Source: Prochlorococcus marinus
GTDB lineage: Bacteria > Cyanobacteriota > Cyanobacteriia > PCC-6307 > Cyanobiaceae
Assembly (NCBI RefSeq): GCF_001180245.1
Contig: NZ_CVSV01000131.1
Span: 124,001-188,000, forward strand
Reading direction: 5' to 3'
DNA length: 64,000 nt
Notes under the pieces: generated by a model
Database searches by the model: none
What the model saw: only the letters and a program-made list of their open reading frames with translations
What the model was told of the DNA's origin: nothing
Position numbers and translations under genes: made by a program
Shown here: positions 1 to 9,568 of the stretch, one piece after another
How the letters are laid out: each line of letters starts with the position of its first letter
Position numbering within the stretch: the first letter of the stretch is position 1

Positions 1-478
1 TGATTTGATTAACTCCAAATTTATTAAAACTTTCGTTAGCAAGAATGAATACATATGGATAAGTAGAGATTGAAAGTATTAATACCCCCCACCATAAACC
101 GGTTACTTGATACCCAAAAATACTTCCTAAATCCTGCAAAACAGCGGTTATTAGGTATGCTGGGGCGGCTAGTGGAATGAGCTGACAAATACGGAGAACT
201 TTTCTGAACTTAAAATCACAATTTGAAAGTAACCATCCATTTAAAGTACCTAATCCTCCTCCTAAAAAACTTGTTAGTACTAAAACTTTTAAAGTTTCTA
301 ATACCTCTTCTCCTCCAGCAACGCCTAATGAAAAATTCCCACTTACAACATATTGGACTCCTTCAAGAAGAAAATTGGAAATTGGAATGATTACTAAAAA
401 TGCAACAATAAACGAAGTAAAATAAAAAAGTTTTAATTCGTTTATTGCTTTTTTAAATCCTTTAATAAGTATTTTCAA
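1..478 (-). CDS. iron(III) ABC transporter permease, N-terminal part
   Basis: This is the start of an inner-membrane permease that runs off the left edge of the window. About 159 residues are visible, with hydrophobic segments near residues 18-36, 60-80, 100-118 and 130-148. The style resembles FutB/AfuB/SfuB permeases that import Fe(III) with a periplasmic binding protein and an ATPase. The start is TTG at 476-478, because a TAA stop lies two codons upstream in frame and no ATG is available. It lies 28 bases after the COG0523 GTPase on the same strand, so the two may be co-transcribed. The family assignment is from overall character; the EAA loop is not in the window, so iron specificity is inferred. 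Confidence 0.75.
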   Translation of the reverse strand, partial: MKILIKGFKKAINELKLFYFTSFIVAFLVIIPISNFLLEGVQYVVSGNFSLGVAGGEEVLETLKVLVLTSFLGGGLGTLNGWLLSNCDFKFRKVLRICQLIPLAAPAYLITAVLQDLGSIFGYQVTGLWWGVLILSISTYPYVFILANESFNKFGVNQI

Positions 479-506
479 AAATTAATTAAATCCTAATATG
501 TAAACA

Positions 507-1655
507 CTAATCTGAACTAAATCTACATGATGAAAGTTGATTCTTAATAGTTTGATGATCTAAGTTTTTACCAATTAATACTATCTTATTAGATTTTTCT
601 TTTGTCCATTCTTCATCATCTAGAGAAAATCGTTTTCCAGATAGGTGAAAAATGTGTTTTCTATCACTTTCCATAAACCATAATATTCCTTTCGCTCTAA
701 ATACATTTTGTGAGATTTGATTATCTAAGAAATATTGAAACTTCCTTAAGGAGAATGGTTCAAATGTCTCATAAGAAACTGATGTAAAACCTTCTATATT
801 ATTCAAATCGTGAGAATGGGAAGAGTGATCGTGAGAATGGGAAGAGTGATCGTGAGAATGGGAAGAGTGATCGTGAGAATGGGAAGAGTGATCGTGAGAA
901 TGGGAAGAGTGATCGTGAGAATGGGAAGAGTGATCGTGAGAATGGGAAGAGTGATCGTGAGAATGGGAAGAGTGATCGTGAGAATGGGAAGAGTGATCGT
1001 TTGAATTTTGTTCTATATTTTTTTTATTTTTCTCGAATTCAAAAGTATCCGTCTCAAATAGACCAACGCTCATTATTGTATGTAATGAAACTTCACTATT
1101 AGTTGATCTCAAAATCCTTGGTTCTTTTTTTATTTTATTTATAAACTCCTCTATTTTATTTAGTTGTTCTTCATTTACTAAATCAGATTTATTAAGAAGA
1201 AGGATATCTCCGTATAAAATTTGAGAATAGGCGACACTTGTATTATTAATTTCAAAATCAAAATTTTCTCCATCAATGACAGTGATTATCGAATCTAATC
1301 TTACTTTTTCTCTAAGATCACCAGCGGCAAAAGTCATGGCTACAGGTAATGGATCTGCTAATCCAGTTGTTTCAACAATCAAATAGTCTAATTTTTCAGC
1401 TCTTTCTAAAACTTTGGATACAGTATTCAATAATTCGCCATTGATAGAGCAACATATACATCCATTATTTAATTCGATCATATCTTCTGAGCCTTCTATT
1501 ATTAAGTCATTATCTATTCCGATTTCTCCAAATTCGTTGACTAAAACAGCTGTTTTAATACCAACTTGATTTTTTAAAATATGATTCAGAAGTGTAGTTT
1601 TGCCAGAACCTAAAAATCCACTAATAATAGTAACTGGCAATAAATTTTTAGACAT
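507..1655 (-). CDS. COG0523 (CobW/ZNG/YeiR-type) GTPase metallochaperone with a His-rich repeat
   Basis: A G3E-family P-loop GTPase of 382 residues. It shows Walker A GFLGSGKTTL (from residue 13), the metal-binding CICC motif at residues 66-69, ETTGLADP near 95 and the guanine-specificity motif NKSD at 155-158, followed by a CobW C-terminal domain. Members deliver Zn, Co or Fe to client proteins. Between the two domains (about residues 219-283) lies a linker made of nine copies of DHSSHSH, an obvious metal-buffering stretch. Its neighbour downstream on the same strand is an iron ABC permease, which favours a role in metal homeostasis over a dedicated cobalamin step. The metal cannot be told from sequence. 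Confidence 0.9.
   Translation of the reverse strand: MSKNLLPVTIISGFLGSGKTTLLNHILKNQVGIKTAVLVNEFGEIGIDNDLIIEGSEDMIELNNGCICCSINGELLNTVSKVLERAEKLDYLIVETTGLADPLPVAMTFAAGDLREKVRLDSIITVIDGENFDFEINNTSVAYSQILYGDILLLNKSDLVNEEQLNKIEEFINKIKKEPRILRSTNSEVSLHTIMSVGLFETDTFEFEKNKKNIEQNSNDHSSHSHDHSSHSHDHSSHSHDHSSHSHDHSSHSHDHSSHSHDHSSHSHDHSSHSHDHSSHSHDLNNIEGFTSVSYETFEPFSLRKFQYFLDNQISQNVFRAKGILWFMESDRKHIFHLSGKRFSLDDEEWTKEKSNKIVLIGKNLDHQTIKNQLSSCRFSSD
808..1000. repeat. nine perfect 21-bp tandem repeats coding a His-rich linker
   Basis: The unit TCGTGAGAATGGGAAGAGTGA occurs nine times from 808 to 996 without a single mismatch, then four more bases of a tenth copy. The period is a multiple of three, so copy-number change keeps the frame. 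On the coding (minus) strand each unit adds DHSSHSH. Identity at synonymous positions implies recent expansion or homogenisation. Confidence 0.97.
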
Positions 1656-1684
1656 TTAGAATAGTTGAAAAAAAGCTTAAATTT

Positions 1685-1975
1685 TTATTGATCGAAAATT
1701 TTGTTGATTTCCCAAGCTAATGTTTGATCCAGATTCGTAATACCTCCTAGATCATGTGTATTTAATTTAATTATTACTTTTGCATAAACATTCTCCCAGT
1801 TAGGATGATGATTATATTTTTCACAGATTAAAGCAACCTTAGTCATAAAAGCAAAGGCTTCAATAAAATTAGCGAAATTAAATTCTCTTTGGATTTGTTT
1901 AGATTTAATTTCCCAGCCAGGTATTTTGACAACTAATTCATTCAATTCTTCATCTTGCAAAATGTAGGGTTCCAT
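1685..1975 (-). CDS. pterin-4a-carbinolamine dehydratase
   Basis: A 96-residue protein with the PCD/PhhB fold and the signature EKYNHHPNW (from about residue 53), followed by VIIKLNTHDLGGIT. The paired histidines needed for dehydration of 4a-hydroxytetrahydropterin are intact. The usual role is recycling of oxidised pterin cofactor. It lies on the same strand between a YjbQ-family gene and the COG0523 GTPase, with short gaps. A second, catalytically stripped member of the same fold lies at 61039-61278 (acRAF). Family certain; physiological substrate in a cyanobacterium without an obvious aromatic amino-acid hydroxylase here is unknown. Confidence 0.9.
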   Translation of the reverse strand: MEPYILQDEELNELVVKIPGWEIKSKQIQREFNFANFIEAFAFMTKVALICEKYNHHPNWENVYAKVIIKLNTHDLGGITNLDQTLAWEINKIFDQ

Positions 1976-2010
1976 TAAATAAGAAACTAACTTATTACAT
2001 TATAAATATC

Positions 2011-2466
2011 TTACTTTTTCTCACCAATTATATGAACATTAATTATTCTTTCCTTTTGATCAAATCGATGTTCCCATAAATAAATTGCTTGCCATGTGCC
2101 AAGCATAATTTTCCCGTCTTGAAAACTCAAAGATAAACAAGTGTTTGTTAGGGATGTTTTAATATGTGCTGGCATATCGTCAGCCCCTTCTTGATAATGT
2201 TTATAGGATATTTCCTCTCTATTTTTTGATAAGGTTAAGTAGGAATCATAGGGAACTATCGATTGCATATACTTTTTTAGGTCCCTAAGAACATTTGGAT
2301 CTGCGTTCTCATTAATAGTTAAACTGCAACTTGTATGAAGTGAAGTTAAATTTAAAATTCCGGAATGAAAATTATTTTTTTCAACAAATAAATTTACATC
2401 ATATGTGATATCAATAAAACCCTCGCCATGGGTTATGAATTTTAATTTTGAAAATATTTGTTCCAT
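2011..2466 (-). CDS. YjbQ/UPF0047 family protein
   Basis: A 151-residue protein matching the secondary thiamine-phosphate synthase/YjbQ family, with the conserved stretches TSCSLTINENADPNV and YQEGADDMPAHIK, and WQAIYLWEHR near the C-terminus. The family is a small trimeric enzyme fold. E. coli YjbQ has weak thiamine-phosphate synthase activity, but its native reaction is unsettled. The full expected length is present. It is divergent from the M32 peptidase at 2575 and upstream of the pterin dehydratase on the minus strand. Confidence 0.85.
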   Translation of the reverse strand: MEQIFSKLKFITHGEGFIDITYDVNLFVEKNNFHSGILNLTSLHTSCSLTINENADPNVLRDLKKYMQSIVPYDSYLTLSKNREEISYKHYQEGADDMPAHIKTSLTNTCLSLSFQDGKIMLGTWQAIYLWEHRFDQKERIINVHIIGEKK

Positions 2467-2574
2467 ATAAGTTAAAACTTAATTAATCAATATCCTATTA
2501 TGGATAAAGATGCATGTTTTACTGCAGACATTAAAATTTTTATCTTAAGATAAATTTAATTTCCATTTAAATCT

Positions 2575-4080
2575 TTGGCTGAAACTCATTGGAATAAGCT
2601 GGGTGCTTATCTGAAAGAAACACAAATATTAGGTTCAATCCAAAATACACTTTATTGGGATCAGAATACTGGAATGCCAAAGAAAGGTGCTTCTTGGAGG
2701 TCTGAACAACTTACTTATATTGCAAAAGTATTGCATGAAAGAAATTCTTCCGAGGAATTTTCTAATTTAATACAATCTGCTAATAATGAACTAGCAGATA
2801 TTGAACGAAATTCCGATAATCAACTTTTCGTAAAAGATAAAGAAAGAAATATTAGTCTTTTATTGAAGGAATTTAATAGAGAAAGAAATTTAGATCCTAA
2901 ATTAGTTGAGTCTCTAGCAAAGGCAAAATCTAAAGGGTATGGGAGCTGGCAAGAAGCTAAGGAAAAATCGGACTTTAAAATTTTTCTTCCTTTCTTTGAA
3001 GAATTAGTTAAATTGAGGATTGAAGAGGCAAAACAAATATCAGATCAATATTCACCATGGGAAACTTTAGCCCAACCCTTTGAGCCTGAATTAACTTTAA
3101 AGTGGCTGAATAAAATGTTTCAGCCTTTGAAAGATACTCTCCCAGAGTTGATTAGAGGGATTAATAAATATAAGAAATATCAATGGGATTTAAGTCCAGA
3201 ATCTCAACATAATTTATGTTCTCAATTACTTGATGAGTTTGGGAGAGATAAAGATCTAGTTGTTGTTGGTAAATCTCCCCATCCTTTTTCGATTACATTA
3301 GGGCCTAATGATTACAGGATTACGACAAGAATTGTTGAAGGTGAACCGCTATCAAGTTTTTTGGCAACTGCGCATGAGTGGGGACATTCTATTTATGAGC
3401 AGGGGTTGCCATCTCAAAGTCATCAATGGTTTGCTTGGCCTTTAGGTCAAGCAACCTCTATGGGTATTCATGAAAGTCAATCTTTATTTTGGGAAAATAG
3501 AATAGTTAAATCCAAATCTTTTTCAAAAAGATTTTTTAACAAATTTGTTTCGGCTGGATGTTCTCTTGATAATTATTTAGAACTATGGAAATCTATTAAT
3601 CATTTGGAAGCAGGATTAAATAGGGTTGAAGCGGATGAATTGACTTATGGCTTACACATATTAATAAGAACCGAACTTGAAATAGATTTAATTGAAAGAG
3701 GGTTACCTGCTGAAGATATTCCAACGGAATGGAATAAAAGATATGATGAACTCCTAGGAATTAAACCATCTAATGATTCAGAAGGTTGTCTTCAAGATGT
3801 TCATTGGAGTGAAGGGGCGTTTGGATATTTCCCCTCATATTTGTTAGGACATGTTATAAGCGCGCAAATATCTTCTCAAATGGAAAGAGACATAGGGTTG
3901 ATTGACAACTTAATTGAAAATGGTGAATATCAGAAGATCATCTTTTGGTTAAAAAATAATATACATAAATATGGCAGATCAGTTAATTGTATGGAGTTGG
4001 TAAGAGCTGTAACTAATGAAGAACTATCGCCAAACTATTTTATTAATCATTTAAGGTCTAAAATAAATGATTTTTGCTGA
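2575..4080 (+). CDS. M32 family metallocarboxypeptidase (Taq type)
   Basis: A 501-residue cytoplasmic zinc carboxypeptidase that removes C-terminal residues from peptides. The zinc-binding HEWGH motif is at residues 267-271 and the following HESQS, supplying the third ligand, lies about 30 residues on, as in Thermus Taq carboxypeptidase. The C-terminal motif HWSEGAFGYFPSYLLGH is also typical. Length is normal for the family. The start is TTG at 2575; no ATG gives a complete N-terminus. It stands alone between divergent and co-directional neighbours. Confidence 0.9.
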   Translation: MAETHWNKLGAYLKETQILGSIQNTLYWDQNTGMPKKGASWRSEQLTYIAKVLHERNSSEEFSNLIQSANNELADIERNSDNQLFVKDKERNISLLLKEFNRERNLDPKLVESLAKAKSKGYGSWQEAKEKSDFKIFLPFFEELVKLRIEEAKQISDQYSPWETLAQPFEPELTLKWLNKMFQPLKDTLPELIRGINKYKKYQWDLSPESQHNLCSQLLDEFGRDKDLVVVGKSPHPFSITLGPNDYRITTRIVEGEPLSSFLATAHEWGHSIYEQGLPSQSHQWFAWPLGQATSMGIHESQSLFWENRIVKSKSFSKRFFNKFVSAGCSLDNYLELWKSINHLEAGLNRVEADELTYGLHILIRTELEIDLIERGLPAEDIPTEWNKRYDELLGIKPSNDSEGCLQDVHWSEGAFGYFPSYLLGHVISAQISSQMERDIGLIDNLIENGEYQKIIFWLKNNIHKYGRSVNCMELVRAVTNEELSPNYFINHLRSKINDFC

Positions 4081-4143
4081 AACATTACTTTTAAAGAATT
4101 TGGTTAGGTGTGAGGATGTAAGATAAACAAAAATAATTTTTTG

Positions 4144-4731
4144 ATGGCAAATCTAAATCAGCCCCCAAGCAGGGTTACCCCAAATTTATTGCACATACTA
4201 AATGCTTTCACTGACAGCTCAAATACAATAATAAATACTATTGTTGAATTGAACTCTAATACCATAAATAAATATGAATTAATTACAGAAACTGGCCATC
4301 TAAAACTTGATAGGGTAGGTTATTCATCACTTGCGTATCCTTTTGCTTATGGATGTATTCCAAGGACATGGGATGAAGATGGAGATCCGCTTGATGTTGA
4401 AATTGTTGGGGTAACTGAGCCATTGATACCCGGATCTATTGTGGAAGCAAGGATTATTGGGGTAATGAAATTTGATGATGGTGGAGAGGTCGATGATAAG
4501 GTAATAGCGGTTCTCGCAGATGATAAAAGAATGGATCATATCTCAAGTTATGAAGACCTTGGCGATCATTGGTTAAAAGAAACAAAGTATTATTGGGAGC
4601 ACTACAAAGATCTAAAAAAACCAGGAACATGTACTGTCAATGGTTTTTTTGGGATAGAAGAAGCTGTTAAAGTGATTAAAGATTGTGAAGAGAGATACAA
4701 AAAAGAAATTGATCCTAAATTAGTAAATTAA
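4144..4731 (+). CDS. ppa: soluble inorganic pyrophosphatase, class I, catalytically intact copy
   Basis: Hydrolyses pyrophosphate to two phosphates, pulling biosynthetic reactions forward. The class I residues are all present: E and K/E in VELNSNTINKYE, R in KLDRV, Y in YPFAYG, the metal-binding DEDGDPLD (D79, D81, D84 counted from the ATG), DD in GGEVDDK, and YK in EHYKDL. The N-terminus is about 15 residues longer than in E. coli. A TTG immediately precedes the ATG at 4144; the ATG is preferred. A second paralogue at 19474 lacks key residues, so this copy probably supplies the cell's activity. Confidence 0.93.
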   Translation: MANLNQPPSRVTPNLLHILNAFTDSSNTIINTIVELNSNTINKYELITETGHLKLDRVGYSSLAYPFAYGCIPRTWDEDGDPLDVEIVGVTEPLIPGSIVEARIIGVMKFDDGGEVDDKVIAVLADDKRMDHISSYEDLGDHWLKETKYYWEHYKDLKKPGTCTVNGFFGIEEAVKVIKDCEERYKKEIDPKLVN

Positions 4732-4737
4732 CTAATT

Positions 4738-5688
4738 TTATTTTTCTCTAAATTTTTCAAATATTTCTCTTAGTATTTCTTCGGCACCTTGCTGCTTTAA
4801 TTTTTTAGCTAGTTCTTTGCCTACTTCTTCGGGATCATTAATAGTGCCAATATATTGATCTTTAATAAGCCTTTCTCCATCAAGAGATGCAACCATACCA
4901 GTAAGGCAAAGTTGTTCATTCTGAATTTTACTATTCACACCTATGGGGACTTGGCATCCACCTTCAAGCTCTCTTAAAAAAGACCTTTCTGCTAGACATC
5001 TTTGACTGGTGGGTCTGTCTTCTAAGATATTTATAATTTCTAAAACTTTTTTATCATCAGATTTACATTCAATGCCTAGTGCCCCTTGGCCAACGGCATG
5101 AAGGGAAACTTCACTTGGGATAATCTGGTGAATTCTTGATTCAAAGCCTAATCTCTTTAAACCAGCTGCCGCAAGAATTATACAATCAAATTCTCCTGCA
5201 TCTAATTTTTCAATTCTTGTAATAACATTTCCCCTGATATCTTTGAAAACAAGATGTGGGTACTTATTTCTTAATTGTGCCAGTCTTCTTAGGGAGCTTG
5301 TTCCAACAATCGAACCTTCAGGTAAGTTTTCTAATTTATAACAGTCATTTTTTTTGTTTACTACTAAAGCATCTGCAGGATCCTCCCTTTTTGTAATGCA
5401 TCCTAATTTAAGGCCATTAGGCAAATTGGTTGGTAAATCTTTTAGAGAATGTACTGCTATATCTGCATGGCCTACGAGCATTTGTGCTTCAAGTTCTTTT
5501 GTAAATAAGCCTTTGTCGCCTATTTTTGCTAAGGCTACATCAAGGATTTTGTCACCTTGAGTTGCCATAGCTTCTATAGATACCTCTAAATTGGGAATAT
5601 TCCTTTCTAGTTGATCTTTAACCCATAAAGTTTGAACCATTGCTAGCTTACTTCTTCTACTAGCTATTTTTAGCTTAAAATTAGTCAT
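4738..5688 (-). CDS. hemC: porphobilinogen deaminase (hydroxymethylbilane synthase)
   Basis: Polymerises four porphobilinogens into hydroxymethylbilane, the linear precursor of heme, chlorophyll and cobalamin. The 316-residue protein starts with the typical [12 protein letters not shown], has the catalytic aspartate in SLKDLP (D84) and the cofactor-carrying cysteine in [10 protein letters not shown] (C245). Length is normal. It converges with ppa (six bases between) and lies downstream of rpoD on the same strand with a gap of about 100 bases. Confidence 0.97.
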   Translation of the reverse strand: MTNFKLKIASRRSKLAMVQTLWVKDQLERNIPNLEVSIEAMATQGDKILDVALAKIGDKGLFTKELEAQMLVGHADIAVHSLKDLPTNLPNGLKLGCITKREDPADALVVNKKNDCYKLENLPEGSIVGTSSLRRLAQLRNKYPHLVFKDIRGNVITRIEKLDAGEFDCIILAAAGLKRLGFESRIHQIIPSEVSLHAVGQGALGIECKSDDKKVLEIINILEDRPTSQRCLAERSFLRELEGGCQVPIGVNSKIQNEQLCLTGMVASLDGERLIKDQYIGTINDPEEVGKELAKKLKQQGAEEILREIFEKFREK

Positions 5689-5785
5689 TAAATATTATTT
5701 TGAGTTTGAATTAAAAATTAAGTCGAGTTTATTTTAAGCTATTATTTTGCCAGTTTTTTAGGCTAATTATTATACTTAACTTTTT

Positions 5786-6970
5786 TTATTTAATATATTC
5801 TTTTAAAACCCCATTTCGATTTGGATGTCTTAGTTTTCTTAGAGCTTTTGCCTCTATTTGTCTAATTCTTTCTCTAGTCACATCAAAAATCTGGCCAATT
5901 TCTTCAAGAGTTTTCATTCTTCCATCATCAATTCCATATCTCAATCTGAGAACATCTCTTTCTCTTGGACTAAGAGTGGCTAATACTCCTTCCAAATCTT
6001 CTCTTAGTAAGGTTTTAGAAACATCTTGCTCTGGATTTTCTATATCAGCCTCTATAAAGTCTCCTAGCCTTGAGTCTTCTTCTTTCCCTATTGGAGTTTC
6101 TAAAGAAATAGGAAGTTGCGCACTTTTAGCTATAAATCTTAATTTTTCGATTGTCATTTCCATACTCTCAGCGATTTCTTCTTCACTAGGTTTCCTGCCA
6201 AATTCTTGGCTAAGAACTTTTGTGGTTTTTTTAATTCTGGATATTGTCTCGTATAAGTGAACTGGCAATCTAATAGTTCTACTTTGATCCGCAATTGCTC
6301 TTGTAATGGCTTGGCGAATCCACCAAGTTGCATATGTAGAGAACTTATAACCTTTTTCATGGTCGAATTTTTCCGCTGCCCTAATTAGACCCAAACTTCC
6401 TTCTTGGATTAAATCTTGAAATGATAAACCTCTGTTCATATATTTTTTAGCAATGGAAACAACTAATCTTAAATTTGATTGAACCATTTTTTCTTTAGCT
6501 CTCCGACCTAAGAGAAGTCTTCTTCTGAATTTGGGAAGAGGCATATCTATTAACTCGGCCCATTCTCTTACAGATGGGAAATGTCCTTTTTCTGACTCAT
6601 ATTGAGTTGCAAGCTCTTCTAATTGGAGTAAGTCAGCAATTTTTCTTGCAAGCTCAATTTCTTCATCTGGTCTTAAAAGTCTAATTCTTCCAATTTCTTG
6701 GAGATAAACTCTTATTGAATCTTCAGTGTAGATACCTTTTGGCCCAAGTTTTATATTCCCAAGTCCTTTATCTTCTTCTTCAGAATCACCAAATTCATTA
6801 TTGTTATTTTCAATATTGCTTTCGTTTAACTCAGCAGATTTCCGTAAAGTTTGATTATTTTTATTACTATCTTCTTCAACTACTGTTTCTAAATTTGTAT
6901 TAATTTTTTTATTGATCTTTTTTTTTGAACTAGGCTTGGATTTCTTTGATTCTGCTGCGACTGGACACAT
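5786..6970 (-). CDS. rpoD: principal RNA polymerase sigma factor (group 1, RpoD/SigA)
   Basis: A 394-residue sigma-70 factor. The first about 80 residues are low-complexity and charged (Lys-rich, then Asn/Glu-rich). Region 1.2 follows ([15 protein letters not shown]), then region 2 with [24 protein letters not shown] and the -10 recognition helix [15 protein letters not shown], region 3, and region 4 with the helix-turn-helix [27 protein letters not shown]. This architecture is that of the essential cyanobacterial housekeeping sigma factor. A strong Shine-Dalgarno (AAGGAG at 6977-6982, minus strand) sits six bases before the ATG. It is divergent from priA across a 321-base gap. Confidence 0.96.
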   Translation of the reverse strand: MCPVAAESKKSKPSSKKKINKKINTNLETVVEEDSNKNNQTLRKSAELNESNIENNNNEFGDSEEEDKGLGNIKLGPKGIYTEDSIRVYLQEIGRIRLLRPDEEIELARKIADLLQLEELATQYESEKGHFPSVREWAELIDMPLPKFRRRLLLGRRAKEKMVQSNLRLVVSIAKKYMNRGLSFQDLIQEGSLGLIRAAEKFDHEKGYKFSTYATWWIRQAITRAIADQSRTIRLPVHLYETISRIKKTTKVLSQEFGRKPSEEEIAESMEMTIEKLRFIAKSAQLPISLETPIGKEEDSRLGDFIEADIENPEQDVSKTLLREDLEGVLATLSPRERDVLRLRYGIDDGRMKTLEEIGQIFDVTRERIRQIEAKALRKLRHPNRNGVLKEYIK

Positions 6971-7291
6971 AATTAACTCCTTTCTACGGTGAATTTAACT
7001 AGATAAAATTTTATTTAGGGCTAATTTGAACAATTAGTAGTAAAGTCCCCTTAATGTTTAAAAAACTTTTTCACAAAATGAGAATAAGAAAAGTTTTCTA
7101 AATTGTTGAAAAATTTAAATAGTGCTATAGATTACCTAAAGTAAAAAGTCTTGGGATTTCTCAGACAGGCAGATCATTTTTGAATTTTCAGTCAATGATC
7201 AGAGCTTCATGTCTCCCTTAAGAGCAGGATACTTACAATGTGCAAAAAACACTTTGTGGAATGTTCAACAATCCAATACTAAGAAAAAGTT
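6971..7291. other. 321-base divergent intergenic region between rpoD and priA
   Basis: No convincing ORF. The rpoD side carries its ribosome-binding site at 6977-6982. The priA side holds an imperfect inverted repeat at 7163-7214, described separately. Two promoters must lie here, but no clear -35/-10 pair stands out to me. The length is unusually large for this compact genome, so a small RNA or long 5' leader is possible. Confidence 0.5.
7163..7214. other. imperfect inverted repeat upstream of priA
   Basis: Arms AGACA (7163-7167) and TGTCT (7210-7214) enclose GC/GC and the seven-base pair GATCATT (7172-7178)/AATGATC (7194-7200). The loop is about 15 bases. It could be an RNA hairpin in a leader or small RNA, or a protein-binding site. 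No T-run follows, so it is not a terminator. Confidence 0.4.
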
Positions 7292-9568
7292 TTGAAGCCG
7301 GCAAGTAATCAGTTATTAAATATCTCCTATAAATTGGAAATTTTGCTCGATGTAGGTAGTACTAATGAAAGCTTTTACTATTTAGATGGAAATAATCTTG
7401 GGGCAGAAGTTGGAGATATTGTAAGTGTGAGACTTAGGGGGAGATTATTGAATGGGTTGGTGATCTCCAAAAAAAACTTTTCGACAATCAATAATAATGA
7501 ATCAAATATTACTGGAGGGAAAAGCATAAGATATTTGTTTGTTGAAGGTATTTTGCAGAAAAAAATAATAGATGAATCTTGGAGAGAATTGATAGACTCC
7601 CTAGCCTCTTTTTATATGGTTAGTAATTTAAAAATGTTTAAAACTGCATTTCCTCCTGGCTGGATTGGTAAATATAAAAATTTCTCTAAAGGTTTAAAAG
7701 ATCAAATATGGATTGAAACTAAAAAAGAATTTGATATTAAGAAAAATGGATTAACCAAAAAAGAATTTTTTTTAATGGATACTTTATCTAAAAAAGGTAA
7801 TTGGCAAAGTGAATTAATAAAGTCTGGTTTTAATTACACTCTAATTAACTCAATGGTCAGTAAAAATTATCTTGCTAAATCTAAAAGAAAAAAAAATATA
7901 AATAGTAAATTAAATTCCTTTGTAAAAGATCATATCGCAACGAAAAAACCAAATCTTACAAATGAGCAAAAAATTGCATTTCAAGAATTTCAAACAATGA
8001 AACCAGGAGATGCATTACTTCTTTGGGGCGAAACAGGTTCAGGTAAAACAGAAGTGTATATGAGAGTTGCTGAAGATCAATTTCTTAAGAAAAAAAGTTG
8101 TTTGATACTAGCCCCAGAAATTGGATTAATTCCTCAACTTATTGATAGGTTTAGTAGGCGATTTAATAATGTTGTTTACGAATATCATAGTAATTGTTCT
8201 CCCGATCATAGAACTTTAGTTTGGAAGAAAATTATTAATGCTGATGAACCTTTAATAGTAATAGGTACAAGGTCTGCAGTTTTTCTTCCAATTAAAAATC
8301 TGGGATTAATAATAATGGATGAAGAACATGATGTTTCTTATAAGCAAGATAGTCCTATGCCTTGCTATGACGCGAGAGAGATTGCTATTGAAACTGTAAA
8401 AAGGAATTCTGCAAAGTTAATTTTTGGGAGTGCAACCCCATCAATGAAGACTTGGAAAAAGTGTATTTTTGAAAGGAATTTTAAATTGGTAAGAATGATT
8501 CAAAGGATATCTAGTAATGAGACTCCTGAAATAAAAATTATTGATATGCGGGATGAGTTCAAGAAGGGAAATATGAAAATTTTTTCCAATGAATTATTAC
8601 AGTTGCTTCCTCAACTACGCTTAAAAAAAGAGCAAGCAATAATTTTGATCCCAAGGAGGGGGCATAGTGGATTTTTAAGTTGTAGAAATTGTGGATATTT
8701 AATAAATTGCCCCAACTGTGACGTTCCTTTATCAGTTCATCTCGGATCACAAGGGAAAAAATGGTTAAGGTGTCATTGGTGTGATCATAAATCAAGATTG
8801 ATCAATCGTTGCCCAGATTGTCATTCAACTGCTTTCAAACCTTTTGGAATTGGTACGCAAAGGGTAATAGAGTTTTTAAATGAAGAATTTCCTGACTTAA
8901 GAGTACTTCGGTTTGATAGAGATACAACTTCAGGAAAGGATGGTCATAGAGATATTCTTTCAAAGTTTTCTAAAGGTGATGCTGATATTCTTGTCGGTAC
9001 TCAGATGCTGGCAAAAGGTATTGACATCCCCAATATTACTCTTTCAGTAGTTATTGCAGCAGATGGTTTGCTTCATCGCCCAGATATTTCAGCAGAAGAA
9101 AAATCATTACAATTATTTTTGCAAGTAGCAGGAAGGGCCGGCAGGGCACAAAAAAAAGGGAAAGTAATTTTTCAAACATATAAACCTAACCACCCGGTGA
9201 TTTCGTATCTTCAAAAAAGAGATTATGAAAGATTCTTAATTGAAAATTCGAGATTGAGAAAGGATGCTAATTTATTTCCATTTTGCACAATTTGTCTACT
9301 TAAATTGTCAGGTGAAAATTATGAATTAACTGAGTCAATTGCAATAAAATTAGCAAAATATCTACACAGTTTTTGTGAGAAAAAGAACTGGAAATTAATT
9401 GGTCCTGCCCCTAGTTTAATAGCTAAAGTCGGTAAAAAATTTAGATGGCAGATATTAATACATGGTCCTGAAGGAACAAAGATACCTTTACCTGATAGAT
9501 CAATATTATGGAAACTTATTCCAAAAAATGTTTTTTTAACAATAGATGTTAATCCAGCAGAGTTGTAA
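7292..9568 (+). CDS. priA: primosomal protein N' (replication restart helicase)
   Basis: A 3'-5' DExH helicase that recognises stalled forks and reloads the replisome. The 758-residue protein has an N-terminal DNA-binding domain, Walker A GETGSGKTE at residues 246-254, the DEEH box (MDEEHDVSYKQD, about 343), a zinc-binding insertion with CRNCGYLINCPNC and CHWCDHKSRLINRCPDC (about 467-512), and motif V/VI GTQMLAKGIDIP and QVAGRAGRA. The start is TTG at 7292, giving a slightly long N-terminus. Its stop codon abuts that of the convergent gene at 9569. Confidence 0.95.
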   Translation: MKPASNQLLNISYKLEILLDVGSTNESFYYLDGNNLGAEVGDIVSVRLRGRLLNGLVISKKNFSTINNNESNITGGKSIRYLFVEGILQKKIIDESWRELIDSLASFYMVSNLKMFKTAFPPGWIGKYKNFSKGLKDQIWIETKKEFDIKKNGLTKKEFFLMDTLSKKGNWQSELIKSGFNYTLINSMVSKNYLAKSKRKKNINSKLNSFVKDHIATKKPNLTNEQKIAFQEFQTMKPGDALLLWGETGSGKTEVYMRVAEDQFLKKKSCLILAPEIGLIPQLIDRFSRRFNNVVYEYHSNCSPDHRTLVWKKIINADEPLIVIGTRSAVFLPIKNLGLIIMDEEHDVSYKQDSPMPCYDAREIAIETVKRNSAKLIFGSATPSMKTWKKCIFERNFKLVRMIQRISSNETPEIKIIDMRDEFKKGNMKIFSNELLQLLPQLRLKKEQAIILIPRRGHSGFLSCRNCGYLINCPNCDVPLSVHLGSQGKKWLRCHWCDHKSRLINRCPDCHSTAFKPFGIGTQRVIEFLNEEFPDLRVLRFDRDTTSGKDGHRDILSKFSKGDADILVGTQMLAKGIDIPNITLSVVIAADGLLHRPDISAEEKSLQLFLQVAGRAGRAQKKGKVIFQTYKPNHPVISYLQKRDYERFLIENSRLRKDANLFPFCTICLLKLSGENYELTESIAIKLAKYLHSFCEKKNWKLIGPAPSLIAKVGKKFRWQILIHGPEGTKIPLPDRSILWKLIPKNVFLTIDVNPAEL

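Noticed and set aside
808..1000. CRISPR-like periodic repeat
   Set aside because: The copies are directly adjacent with no spacers, and the coding-strand translation is an in-frame His-rich linker.
810..1004. Open frame on the plus strand made of repeated RMGRVIV units
   Set aside because: It is only the antisense reading of the 21-bp repeat array; a tandem repeat with a multiple-of-three period opens several frames by itself.
4327..4539. Minus-strand open frame inside ppa
   Set aside because: Shadow frame in a conserved gene, no recognisable protein features.
5976..6260. Plus-strand open frame opposite rpoD
   Set aside because: Antisense shadow of a highly conserved gene; no ribosome-binding site or family similarity.
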